Assembly (NCBI GenBank): GCA_051293835.1
Contig: JBPKMA010000012.1
Span: 45,522 to 109,521, forward strand
DNA: 64,000 bases
Reading direction: 5' to 3'
From: DATLZU01 sp051293835
Lineage (GTDB): Bacteria; Nitrospirota; Nitrospiria; Nitrospirales; Nitrospiraceae
In this document: positions 18,123-26,491 of the stretch, in pieces
How the letters are laid out: every line of letters starts with the position of its first letter
Position numbering within the stretch: position 1 is the stretch's first letter
Notes under the pieces: model-generated
Told to the model about the DNA's origin: nothing
The model's input: only the letters and a program-made list of their open reading frames with translations
Databases searched by the model: none
Program-made: the position numbers and the translations under genes

Positions 18123-18620
18123 TCAGCCGCCAGCCTTTTCCAGGTCGGGCGGTCCCAACACCGACCGCCCAGGCCGTTTGCGCAGGATAAAGACGGCCAC
18201 GATCAAAACCATGATGACTCCGACGTTCAAGCAGACATCCAACAAATACCGGGTAAACATTTCGGCTGTGATTTCCGGGAGATGGGCCAGCTCGGCGCTG
18301 GCGGTCAAGATTCGCCGAATACAGGCGATGATCCCGACCGCCAGATAGGGTTCCAGGAGCAGGACATCGGTCTTGAGGTAGCGGATGACAGTCCTGAACA
18401 ACTCCAGCAGGATAATGACCAACAAGAGATCGTTGAGGAGTTTGAGACCGGCCGGGTGCAGATTGGCCTGGGCGGCCCGCTGAAAAAAGACCAGCCAGCT
18501 TTGGGCGAATATCACCATGCCGAGGAGGAGCAGGCTGAGCCCAGCGGTGATGTACCCCCAGCTATCCAGCCATTCCAACCAGGCGAGGCTTCGTTTGATC
18601 ATCTCCGTCCGATCGCGCAT
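18123..18620 (-). CDS. PsiE-family membrane protein
   Basis: About 165 residues with four predicted membrane helices (around residues 23-45, 65-85, 95-115 and 130-155). The segment LLNDLLLVIILLELFRTVIRYL followed by PYLAVGIIACIRRIL is the recognisable core of the phosphate-starvation-inducible PsiE family. Its biochemical role is unknown. ATG 18620 has GGAGG just upstream at a short spacing; ATG 18644 is the alternative and adds eight basic residues. Confidence 0.75.
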   Translation of the reverse strand: MRDRTEMIKRSLAWLEWLDSWGYITAGLSLLLLGMVIFAQSWLVFFQRAAQANLHPAGLKLLNDLLLVIILLELFRTVIRYLKTDVLLLEPYLAVGIIACIRRILTASAELAHLPEITAEMFTRYLLDVCLNVGVIMVLIVAVFILRKRPGRSVLGPPDLEKAGG

Positions 18621-18697
18621 AAACCTCCGTTTCCGGGACGCCATGCTGAGGATCGAGCCGGGCAGGGATGGCCTTCGTCATCCGCGGCACCGCCCGC

Positions 18698-19084
18698 TTA
18701 TGCGTTTCCCGGCCGCTCGAACCCTTCTGCGAGGGGTCCTCGCATCCCGCCGAACTGGAGCCCTCGCACCGACGTGGTGGTCAAGGAATGCCCGCAACAT
18801 CGGATTTCCTGGAAGCCCGCCCCTCCATCTATGATCATGACGCGAAGGCCGCAGGAATCGGGATGGAGTTTCTTCTCATCGAGCACGGTCCCCGCTTCCA
18901 AGTCGCCCCGTTTCCGGCCCATTGCCGGCGTCATTTCAGAAACCACGTCCGCTTCGGTCAGTTCATGACCGCAGCAGATGATCTTCTCAAACCCCTCTCC
19001 CCCGGCCATCACCTTCACCACAAGGCCGCATCCCTCCGGGTGCCGTTTCCGTTCGTCAAGAATGTCGCCTCTTTTGATCCCCAT
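18698..19084 (-). CDS. Duplicated desulforedoxin-like metal-binding protein
   Basis: 128 residues made of two tandem copies of a 40-45 residue unit. Copy one (about residues 1-45): KRGDILDERKRHPEGCG then IICCGHELT. Copy two (about residues 54-105): KRGDLEAGTVLDEKKLHPDSCG then IRCCGHSLT. The CCG turn, GLVVKV strand and spacing resemble desulforedoxin, which binds one iron through CxxC and CC, but the first cysteine of CxxC is missing and a His-Pro lies just ahead. Metal binding through His and Cys is therefore inferred. A 20-residue tail follows. ATG 19084 has GGGTGG just ahead; GTG 19090 is possible. Confidence 0.65.
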   Translation of the reverse strand: MGIKRGDILDERKRHPEGCGLVVKVMAGGEGFEKIICCGHELTEADVVSEMTPAMGRKRGDLEAGTVLDEKKLHPDSCGLRVMIIDGGAGFQEIRCCGHSLTTTSVRGLQFGGMRGPLAEGFERPGNA

Positions 19085-19106
19085 AGCCACCCGTGCGCTC
19101 TTCAGG

Positions 19107-20396
19107 TCACGCTTTCACATTCGCCGCCGCCATGCCTCGTTCCTCATCCACGGTCCGGAAGATCAACCAGCCCACAGCAAAAAACATCGCCATCGAGAGA
19201 ACCGCCCACCGCTGGCTGCCGGTCCAGGCCGTCACTTCGGCGTAGACCAATGGGCCGATGATCGCGGCAAACTTGCCGGCGACCGAGAAGAATCCGAAAA
19301 ATTCCGCTTGCCGGCCCAGCGGAGTAAACCGCCCAAGCAGAGTGCGGCTGGTCGCCTGATTGGCACCCAAGGCCGCACCAGCGAGCAACCCGATCACATA
19401 GAATTGGCTGTGAGTGCGGACCAGCGCCGCCCCTGCCACCAACGCGGTCCAAAGAAATAGCGTGACCGTGATGGTCCGGGCCGCGCCGATTCGATCTGCA
19501 AGGACGCCGAACAGGATGGACCCGAGTCCCGCGCTTACTTGGGTGACAAGAAAGTACATAATCAGATCGGCCGGCGTAAAGTCCAGAACTTTGTTGGCGA
19601 AGATGGCCGAGGCCACGATCACCGTATTGATCGCGTCGGTGTACACGAGGTAGGCGATCAGGTAGCGGCTGAGATCCCGGTAGTGACTGAGCCGGCTGGC
19701 GGTCTCGCCGAGCCGGCGAAACGCCGACCGCCAGACTGCGGTCGTCGTGTTCGATGGTTGTGGTTGGGCGCGTTCCTGCAGGAAGAGAAACGTCGGGATC
19801 GCCGCCACGAAGAAAAACGCCGCGGTCACGACGAAACTCGCGCGATAGAACGGCAAGTTGTCGTCCGCAAAGCCCCCACGGATGAACGGATAGACGAGCG
19901 CCAACGAAAGAAGCCCGCCGACATAGCCCAGCCCCCAGCCGTACCCGGAGATCCGCCCCATTCGGCTGAGCGGAACCAGTTCGACCAGAAACGCGCTGCA
20001 GAAGGCGAAACCCAGGTCGAAACCGATATTGGCCAGCCCGAACAGGACCAGCCCCAGCGCAATATCGCCGGCGCGGACCAGCGCGAGGAGCGCCGTGCAG
20101 ACCACGCACAGCATCGTGGAGCCGATGAGAAAGCCCCGTTTCTTCGCCCGCTCGTCCGCCAACGCTCCGAGCGTCGGAGACAACACCGCCACGACCAGCA
20201 TCGACGCGGCGTAGCCCCAAAACCAGAGCCGTTCGGCGAGGCCATCCGGACGCAGGTGACCGGCGACGACTTGAACGAAATAGACGCTGTAAGCGACAGT
20301 GACAATGATCGTCGTGAAGGAGGAATTGGCGAAATCATACATGCACCAGGCCCAGATCTCCCTAGGGCCAGCCCACTGAGCGGGGGCCGTCTTCAC
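19107..20396 (-). CDS. MFS transporter, UMF1 family
   Basis: 429 residues with about 12 membrane helices. The start EIWAWCMYDFANSSFTTII is the hallmark of the UMF1 (Atg22-like) branch of the major facilitator superfamily, and PTLGALADERAKKRGFLIG is the loop 2-3 motif. UMF1 proteins are found with cell-wall recycling or glycoside genes in some bacteria, but substrates are mostly unknown. Its ATG overlaps the nagZ stop by four bases (ATGA), so the two are coupled; export or import of wall-derived sugars is a reasonable guess from that linkage. Confidence 0.88.
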   Translation of the reverse strand: MKTAPAQWAGPREIWAWCMYDFANSSFTTIIVTVAYSVYFVQVVAGHLRPDGLAERLWFWGYAASMLVVAVLSPTLGALADERAKKRGFLIGSTMLCVVCTALLALVRAGDIALGLVLFGLANIGFDLGFAFCSAFLVELVPLSRMGRISGYGWGLGYVGGLLSLALVYPFIRGGFADDNLPFYRASFVVTAAFFFVAAIPTFLFLQERAQPQPSNTTTAVWRSAFRRLGETASRLSHYRDLSRYLIAYLVYTDAINTVIVASAIFANKVLDFTPADLIMYFLVTQVSAGLGSILFGVLADRIGAARTITVTLFLWTALVAGAALVRTHSQFYVIGLLAGAALGANQATSRTLLGRFTPLGRQAEFFGFFSVAGKFAAIIGPLVYAEVTAWTGSQRWAVLSMAMFFAVGWLIFRTVDEERGMAAANVKA

Positions 20397-21493
20397 GCCT
20401 GGGCCTTCAGAAGCCGCTCCCTCGCCCGCCAGATAGAATCCAGCAAGGCCTTATGGGTTCGGCATCCCACAACCAGTTTGGCATCTGCGAGCGAAGTGGG
20501 CTTGTAGGCCGACAAGAATCGCCGCTTCAGTCGAGCGATCCGCTCCAGAGAGACCTCGAGCCGGCCTGCAGGGATGGTCCCATCCTCGACGGCTCTTTCC
20601 ATCGCCCGGACAGCCGTCGCCGTGCGAGCCGGGTCCTGACAGATGAGCAACATGTCGGCGCCCGCCAGGAAAGCCCGGACCGCCGCCTCTTCGACCCCAT
20701 AGTGATCGATGATCGCGCGCATCTCCAAATCGTCGGTCAACACGACCCCCTCGAAACCCACCTCGCCCCGCAGTAAGGTGGTCAGGATGGTCGAAGATAG
20801 CGTAGCGGGCCATCGGGGATCCCAGGCGCGGTAGAGCACGTGCGCGGTCATGAGGGTCGCGACGCCGTGCGCGATCGCGTGACGGAAGGGTGGCAGCTCG
20901 ATCTCGCGCAACCGTTCCACCGGTGCTTCGACGACCGGCAGCTCCTTGTGAGAGTCGGCCGCGGTATCGCCGTGCCCTGGGAAGTGCTTTCCGCAGGCGA
21001 TGACCTTGTTGTCCTGCAACCCGGCCACCGTCGCCTGCCCCATCTCGCAGACGGTCGTCGGATCGGACCCGAAGGCCCGGTCCCCGATCACCGGGTTAGC
21101 CGGATTGCTGTTGACATCCAGGACCGGCGCCATGTTCATGTTGATGCCGACGGCCCGCAGCTCGGCGGCGGTGGTCGCCGCAACCGCGTAAGCTAGATCA
21201 TAGGAGCGGCACGCGCCCAAGACTGCGCAAGGCGGAAAGAGAGTGAACTCGGCCGGAAGGCGAGAAACCCGCCCGCCCTCTTGATCGATAGCGATCAGGA
21301 GCGGCGAGCCCGGCGAGAGTTTTTGCAGGTCATTCGTCAACTGGACGATCTGACCCAACGCCTCCAAGTTGCGCGAGAACAGAATCACCCCGCCGGGTTT
21401 GTAATCGGTCACCAGCGATGCCACATCCTTTGACACCGCCGTGCCGGAGAATCCTGTCATGAAAAGCTGGCCGACCTTTTCACGCAACGCCAT
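20393..21493 (-). CDS. nagZ: Beta-N-acetylhexosaminidase (GH3), muropeptide recycling
   Basis: About 366 residues. The GH3 NagZ signature KHFPGHGDTAADSHKELP is complete, with the His and Asp of the mobile catalytic loop; the nucleophile Asp lies in VVLTDDLEM. LIAIDQEGGRVSRLP and LDVNSNPANPVIGDRAFG are also conserved. NagZ removes GlcNAc from anhydro-muropeptides in the cytoplasm. I start at ATG 21493 (MALREKVGQLF), where homology begins; an open frame reaches 21604 but overlaps the end of pepA and looks non-homologous. Order pepA-nagZ-MFS suggests one transcription unit handling peptides and sugars from cell-wall turnover. Confidence 0.93.
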   Translation of the reverse strand: MALREKVGQLFMTGFSGTAVSKDVASLVTDYKPGGVILFSRNLEALGQIVQLTNDLQKLSPGSPLLIAIDQEGGRVSRLPAEFTLFPPCAVLGACRSYDLAYAVAATTAAELRAVGINMNMAPVLDVNSNPANPVIGDRAFGSDPTTVCEMGQATVAGLQDNKVIACGKHFPGHGDTAADSHKELPVVEAPVERLREIELPPFRHAIAHGVATLMTAHVLYRAWDPRWPATLSSTILTTLLRGEVGFEGVVLTDDLEMRAIIDHYGVEEAAVRAFLAGADMLLICQDPARTATAVRAMERAVEDGTIPAGRLEVSLERIARLKRRFLSAYKPTSLADAKLVVGCRTHKALLDSIWRARERLLKAQA

Positions 21494-21587
21494 GGCGTGT
21501 GATCCGTCGACCGGTCGATCCGATGATCTGCTGAGCGGCCGGAAATTCCGACCATGCCGCACCTTGGGAGAACACGCGCTTCCTGCC

Positions 21588-23108
21588 TTAGAGAGACCGA
21601 TCAATCAGGTACTGGATCAGGAGTCGCGTGCCGATCCCCGTCGGGCCCTTCGGGATATAGGCCCGCTCCCGCTCGCTCCAGTCGGTGCTCGCAATATCAA
21701 GATGCACCCAAGGATAGTCGCTCACGAATTTGCTGAGGAACAAGGCCGCCGTGATCATCCCGCCGCCCCGTCCCCCGATGTTTCGCATATCCGCCACGTC
21801 GCTTTTCAGCTGCTCGAAATATTCCTCCCAGAGTGGCATTTCCCACACGCGTTCGCCGGTCTTGAGCCCGGCCTTCCGTATGGACTCCTTTAGTGTCTCG
21901 TCGTTCCCGAACATCCCGATCGCGAATTGCCCCAGCGCGACCATGCATGCGCCCGTCAGAGTTGCCACATCGATGATGGCGGCCGGCTTGTAGCGGGTCG
22001 CGTAGGTCAGGCCGTCCGCCAGGATAAGCCGCCCTTCCGCATCCGTGTTCTGAACCTCGACGGTCTTGCCGGAGAGGGTGCGCACGATGTCGCCGGGCTT
22101 CATCGCCCGGCCGCCCGGCATGTTCTCCGTGGCCGGAAGAATACCGATCACATGAACGGGGAGGCGCAGGCGCGCGGCTGCGCGCACAGTCGCCAGCACC
22201 TCTGCACCGCCGGTCATGTCGGCCTTCATTTGTTCCATGTTCTCCGCCGGCTTGAGCGAGATTCCGCCGGTGTCGAAAGTGATCGTCTTCCCCACGAACA
22301 CAATGGGCTTCGCGTGCCGGCCGTCAGTCCCGTTGCCGCGATATTCAAGGACGATAAACTTGGGCGGCTCGTGGCTGCCGCGCGCGACGCCCAGCAATGC
22401 CCCCATGCCCAACTTCTCCATATCCGCCCGTTCGAGAACTTTCAGCTTCACACCGCGTTCTCGGGCGATGGTTTTGGCTTCCTGGGCAATGCGCGACGGC
22501 GTCATAATATTCGAGGGATGGTTGCAGAGATCGCGCACGAATACGGTCGCCTCAGCCGTCGCCAGACCGCGCCGAATGCCCTCCCTCAGATCGTCCAGTG
22601 CCTCTCCGCTTGAGGTGACAATGGTCATGCGGGTAAGATCTCTTGTCTCCGCCTGGTCTTCGCTGCGATAGACGTTGAACCGATAGGTGCCCAGCACGGC
22701 ACCCTCAACCATCGCTTGCGCAACCTCGATCGCAGACGTACGCAGCAGAGAAACCTGCGGCGGAACGGCCGCGAAAGTGGCGGCCTTCGTCTGGCGCACG
22801 CGTTTGGCGGCACTGCCGAACGCTTGGCGGATCGTGTCCAAACACAGGTCCTTTTTCTTGCCCAAGCCGACCAGCAGCACGCGCTTGGCCGCGGCTTTCC
22901 CCGCTGTATGGAACAACACGGTCTCGTTCGGCTTGCCTTCAAATTCGCCGCTTTTCAGCAGGCCACGCAAGCCGCCGTTGAGGGCACGATCCACAGCCGA
23001 GGTCTCTTCCCGGAACGAGGTCTCGCCTTCGAAGTGGGTTAATACCAACACCTCGGCCTGCTCCGCTTCGACCCGCCCCTGCTTCGCGGTCACCTGCATG
23101 ATCTTCAT
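21588..23108 (-). CDS. pepA: Leucyl aminopeptidase (M17)
   Basis: 506 residues. The N-terminal macro-type domain is followed by the M17 catalytic domain with VGKTITFDTGGISLKPAENM (metal-binding Lys and Asp), KADMTGGAEVLATV and the signature NTDAEGRLILADGL containing the second Asp/Glu metal ligands and catalytic Arg. It forms a hexameric two-metal exopeptidase in the cytoplasm, releasing N-terminal residues. ATG 23108 is preceded by AGGAG at five bases; an in-frame ATG seven codons upstream lacks such a site. Confidence 0.95.
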   Translation of the reverse strand: MKIMQVTAKQGRVEAEQAEVLVLTHFEGETSFREETSAVDRALNGGLRGLLKSGEFEGKPNETVLFHTAGKAAAKRVLLVGLGKKKDLCLDTIRQAFGSAAKRVRQTKAATFAAVPPQVSLLRTSAIEVAQAMVEGAVLGTYRFNVYRSEDQAETRDLTRMTIVTSSGEALDDLREGIRRGLATAEATVFVRDLCNHPSNIMTPSRIAQEAKTIARERGVKLKVLERADMEKLGMGALLGVARGSHEPPKFIVLEYRGNGTDGRHAKPIVFVGKTITFDTGGISLKPAENMEQMKADMTGGAEVLATVRAAARLRLPVHVIGILPATENMPGGRAMKPGDIVRTLSGKTVEVQNTDAEGRLILADGLTYATRYKPAAIIDVATLTGACMVALGQFAIGMFGNDETLKESIRKAGLKTGERVWEMPLWEEYFEQLKSDVADMRNIGGRGGGMITAALFLSKFVSDYPWVHLDIASTDWSERERAYIPKGPTGIGTRLLIQYLIDRSL

Positions 23109-23178
23109 TCGATCTCCTAGCTGTCGCACAACCTGTCGGCACTGGGCCGACAGTCAGTCACCTTAAATGGCGACTGAA

Positions 23179-23817
23179 TCACACACCTTTCATGTCGGGC
23201 GCCCAAATGTACTTGTGCAGTTGAATCTGAAAGCGAACGGGCAATCTGTCTTCCAAGATCCATTCGGCGAGCCGACGCAGGTCCAGTTCGCCAAAGACCG
23301 GGCTGAACAGGACGGGACATCGGTCAGCGAGCCCGTATTGTCGAAGGATGGTCTTGGCCCACTCATAATCAGTCCGATCCTTGAGCACGAATTTCGCTTC
23401 GTCCTTGGCAGTCAACCGGGAAAGGTTCTCCCACCGCATACGCTCCATCATGCCGCTGCCGGGGCATTTGATATCCAGAACGACATGGGCGCGTTTGTCG
23501 ACCGGTGAAATGTCAATTGCTCCGCTGGTCTCCAGTAAGACATCGTAGCCTTCTGTACAGAGCCGTTCGATCAGCGTGCAGGCTTCCGGTTGATGTAACG
23601 GCTCCCCGCCGGTGACCTCGACCAAGCGGCAGCCGAACATCCGGACCTTGGTCAGCACCTCCTCGATCGTCATCTCAACGCCGCCGTAAAAGGCATAAGC
23701 GGTGTCGCACCAGACGCACCGCAGTGGACACCCGGTCAACCGCACGAACACGCACGGTCGACCCGCATGAGTGGATTCGCCCTGAATGCTATGGAAGATT
23801 TCCGTCACGCGCAGCAT
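23179..23817 (-). CDS. queE: 7-carboxy-7-deazaguanine synthase
   Basis: About 212 residues, a radical-SAM enzyme converting 6-carboxy-tetrahydropterin to CDG in queuosine synthesis. The iron-sulfur motif is CPLRCVWC (CxxxCxxC) near residue 28, preceded by the QueE signature EIFHSIQGES. VEVTGGEPLHQP is the SAM-binding GGE motif and VVLDIKCPGSGM is typical. The start at ATG 23817 is set by homology (MLRVTEIFHSIQGE); an open frame reaches 23928 into the HAD gene. No other que genes are in the window. Confidence 0.93.
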   Translation of the reverse strand: MLRVTEIFHSIQGESTHAGRPCVFVRLTGCPLRCVWCDTAYAFYGGVEMTIEEVLTKVRMFGCRLVEVTGGEPLHQPEACTLIERLCTEGYDVLLETSGAIDISPVDKRAHVVLDIKCPGSGMMERMRWENLSRLTAKDEAKFVLKDRTDYEWAKTILRQYGLADRCPVLFSPVFGELDLRRLAEWILEDRLPVRFQIQLHKYIWAPDMKGV

Positions 23818-23887
23818 ACAGGTGGGGCGATCGTCGAGTGCGACAGTCAGGGGCGCAAGCCCCGCGTGGCGCACCAAGTTCGCGCGA

Positions 23888-24583
23888 TTATTCCCATTTC
23901 GCGATCGGCCATCCGTAACGGCGGGCAATCCGGGCCATCCCTCTAATCGGGTTCACGACCGTCGGATGGCCGACCGCCTGCAGCGCTTCCACATCGCCCG
24001 GACTGTCTCCATAGGCATAGCAGTCGCCCAAATCGAACCCGTTCTGTCGCGCAAAGGCCACCATCAACCGCCGTTTCCCCTCGCCGTACGGAAGCGGATC
24101 CACAAGCCGACCGGTGAACCCGGCCGCCGTCCGTTCCGGTCTGGCCGCCAGGACCGCGGTCACCGACAAGAAAGCCGCCAGCGGCTGGATCAAAAAATCC
24201 AACGAGCCCGTGATCAGCACGATCACATGCCCCTGACGTCGGTGAGCGTCGAGTTGGGCCAACCCGTCTGCGGACAGAAAGGGAAAGACCTCCTCCCGGC
24301 AGAACGCTTCCGCCAACGATTCCATCTCGGCCGGGTGTTTGCCGCTGAGATAGAGCTTCTGTTCCCGCAGGGGCTGCAGGGAAACTGGGGGAACATGACG
24401 CAGCCACCACCAAAGGCTGGCGGCCGCCTCGCGCCAGCCGACGACTCCGGTTCGCCACAGGTAGTAAAAAAATCGGACCTCGCTGGGCACCCCGGGCAAC
24501 AGGGTATTGTCCACGTCGAAGAACGCGGCGACCTTCACGGCCCGACGACCGGTCGTGGAAGTCTGAAATAATGAGGTAAGCAT
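23888..24583 (-). CDS. HAD-superfamily phosphatase, SerB-like subclass IB
   Basis: About 231 residues. HAD motif I is FFDVDNTLLPG (nucleophile and acid/base Asp), motif II is LITGSLDFL, and motif III/IV is GDCYAYGDSPGDVEALQAVG. The helical cap between motifs I and II and the AAFFDVDNTLL start fit the HAD-IB group, which includes phosphoserine and lysophospholipid phosphatases. The substrate is unknown. The start is uncertain: ATG 24583 is used; GTG 24538 would begin just before motif I. The divergent tRNA promoter lies upstream. Confidence 0.82.
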   Translation of the reverse strand: MLTSLFQTSTTGRRAVKVAAFFDVDNTLLPGVPSEVRFFYYLWRTGVVGWREAAASLWWWLRHVPPVSLQPLREQKLYLSGKHPAEMESLAEAFCREEVFPFLSADGLAQLDAHRRQGHVIVLITGSLDFLIQPLAAFLSVTAVLAARPERTAAGFTGRLVDPLPYGEGKRRLMVAFARQNGFDLGDCYAYGDSPGDVEALQAVGHPTVVNPIRGMARIARRYGWPIAKWE

Positions 24584-24670
24584 CTGATACCCAGCACGGT
24601 TGTGGAGTGCAATCGCGCGGAAACGCGACGGGTCTCTGAGCGGCGCCGATTCTACCGGACAGGCGGTTGA

Positions 24671-24700
24671 TTGACAAGCATTTTGGCCCACTTCTATAAT
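24671..24700 (+). promoter_or_regulatory. Near-consensus sigma-70 promoter of tRNA-Leu(GAG)
   Basis: TTGACA at 24671-24676 and TATAAT at 24695-24700, both perfect hexamers, are separated by 18 bases. The tRNA begins ten bases after the -10 box, so transcription would start only a few bases before the mature 5' end. Confidence 0.85.
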
Positions 24701-24709
24701 CCGCCCGGC

Positions 24710-24794
<85 letters not shown>

Positions 24795-25470
24795 TTTCTC
24801 CCTTTTCCTAGGCTCCATTCCGTGGTGCCCGCCTACCGGCGACGGATTTCTTCTCGCTGGCGGAAGCAGAGGCAGAGGATGGCTCGTAGGGGTCTAGCGC
24901 CTCAAGAAGAACTGTAGCTGGTCACCATGAGCCACGCGCGAGTGCGGCGCTAAACGACTGGTACCATGCACCGCCGCATCAGCTTGTTTCTTCATCACCG
25001 ATACCTCGCCCGGAGTCGGCCTACATATCGCGGGGTCCCGCCAGCGACTGCCGCCGGCACAATTCACGTGCGTTCAGCTTATGGCACATCACGCAGGGCA
25101 GCGCCGCGCTTCGCATCCGAGGCACGGCGCGCGATCCCGGAGGAAGTCGCCGCCCGGGAAGAGAGCCAGTGTTACATGGTCGGTCGACCGGACCGCCAAC
25201 CCGACACGCCTTCCATGAAAGGCTATGCCCAAAAGGGCCTGGCAGACCAGCGACTGGAATGGAACGCCCGGACGCAGTCCAGACGCCACAAGGCGATTTC
25301 AATTTCGGGCGATCGGTTCCTCTCGCCATTCTCGATGCCTTCCTAATTCTTGCTCTTGACACAATTCGGGCTTTCCGGTGAAGGCGGATCTTTTCCGCGC
25401 CGGCTCGGTTGAGCCGACCGTTTGCTCGGCTGGGAATCGAATGCTAGACTTTGAGTAAGGTGAGAGCTGT
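24795..25470. other. Intergenic stretch with no supported gene
   Basis: About 680 bases. Several short frames overlap on both strands without ribosome-binding sites. One minus-strand frame (25362-25021) contains a single CVMCH heme-type motif, but the rest is not cytochrome-like and the frame is Arg/Pro-rich as expected of a GC-rich shadow. The promoter for the receiver gene at 25471 should lie at the right end. Confidence 0.45.
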
Positions 25471-25842
25471 ATGCCGTCCGTGCTCGTTGTGGACGACGAA
25501 GACCAAATCCGGAGCCTGATCCGGCGGACGCTGGAAGAAGCCGGTTACGAAGTGCACGAGGCCCGAGACGGAAAGGAAGCTCTGTGCCGATACCGCCGTT
25601 GCCCGACCGACCTGGTGATCATGGACATCCTGATGCCCCATCAGGACGGGCTGGAAAGCATCATCTCGCTCCGCCAGGAGTTTCCGTCTTCCAAAATCAT
25701 CGCCATCACTGGCGGGAGCGACATGATCGGGATTCTGAACCATCTGGACGTTGCGCAAATGTTGGGAGCCCGGAGGACGCTGCGCAAGCCGTTCGACATG
25801 CGGGCGCTTCTCGAAGCGGCTCAAGCCGCGTTGCAGCCGTAG
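25471..25842 (+). CDS. Stand-alone response-regulator receiver protein
   Basis: 123 residues, a single receiver domain without output domain. The acidic pocket DDED (residues 8-11), the phospho-acceptor Asp in LVIMDILMP (residue 52), the Thr in IIAITGG and the Lys in TLRKPFDM are all present. It should be phosphorylated by a histidine kinase; no kinase is adjacent, and the closest kinase genes are 20 kb away. AAGGTGAG precedes ATG 25471. Confidence 0.9.
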   Translation: MPSVLVVDDEDQIRSLIRRTLEEAGYEVHEARDGKEALCRYRRCPTDLVIMDILMPHQDGLESIISLRQEFPSSKIIAITGGSDMIGILNHLDVAQMLGARRTLRKPFDMRALLEAAQAALQP

Positions 25843-26048
25843 CGGCCACCTCTGCACCTCACCACTTCCTTCCTCTTGCCTCTTGAATCCCGCTTCGCTC
25901 GACCGACCATTGTTGACTTCGTTCCGTAATTCCTTCACCCTGCCAGAGGGACAAGCGAGCAGCGAAGAACTTATCACGGTCGGCCGCTTGCGACTGACTG
26001 CTCGCCATTCGTCAAAACCGAACATTCATCACACGCCCCCGCTTGGAA

Positions 26049-26465
26049 ATGTGGCTTCTCCGGCTCAACGCCCTGCTCGGCGGCCTCGTGGTCGCCATCG
26101 GGTTTTGGTTCATCTGGGGGGAGTTGCCCCTCGTCTGGACTGCCGTGCTGGTGCTGGCGGCCGCTGGATGCCTGCTGTGGCGCGGTCGAACGAGCAACGA
26201 AATCTGGGCGTGGTCCACGCTGCTGCTGGGCCTTGAAAGCTTAGCGTGGCCGGTCGTGACGATGATTCAGATCCGACTGGTGACGACTGAACCCACGAAC
26301 GAGCAGATGGGGGCGATGTTGACAGCGATCCTCTTCGGACTGTTTTCGTCCATTTTCTGGATCACGTTCTCCTACGGCTTGTTTAAGCGAGCGGGAAGCC
26401 GCCAGAGTGATGGCCGAACGCTCGCCGACGAATCTGAAGATCACCGGATCGTCGGGCCGTCATAG
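26049..26465 (+). CDS. Small four-helix membrane protein of unknown function
   Basis: 138 residues with about four predicted membrane helices (residues 8-25, 29-45, 53-72 and 90-112), then a charged C-terminal tail ending RTLADESEDHRIVGPS. No family recognised with confidence. ATG 26049 is used; a TTG two codons upstream is also open and neither has a clear ribosome-binding site. The 206 bases before it hold no gene. It is convergent with priA, 26 bases away. Confidence 0.6.
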   Translation: MWLLRLNALLGGLVVAIGFWFIWGELPLVWTAVLVLAAAGCLLWRGRTSNEIWAWSTLLLGLESLAWPVVTMIQIRLVTTEPTNEQMGAMLTAILFGLFSSIFWITFSYGLFKRAGSRQSDGRTLADESEDHRIVGPS

Positions 26466-26491
26466 TGGTGACAGTGGAAAGGCGGCGCGCT

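Noticed and set aside
19144..20220. 358-codon minus-strand frame inside the MFS transporter
   Set aside because: Same strand but shifted frame; the UMF1 frame has conserved membrane motifs and the alternative is Arg/Gly-rich.
25021..25362. Minus-strand frame with one CxxCH heme-type motif
   Set aside because: A single motif in an Arg/Pro-rich frame without signal peptide, ribosome-binding site or further cytochrome features.
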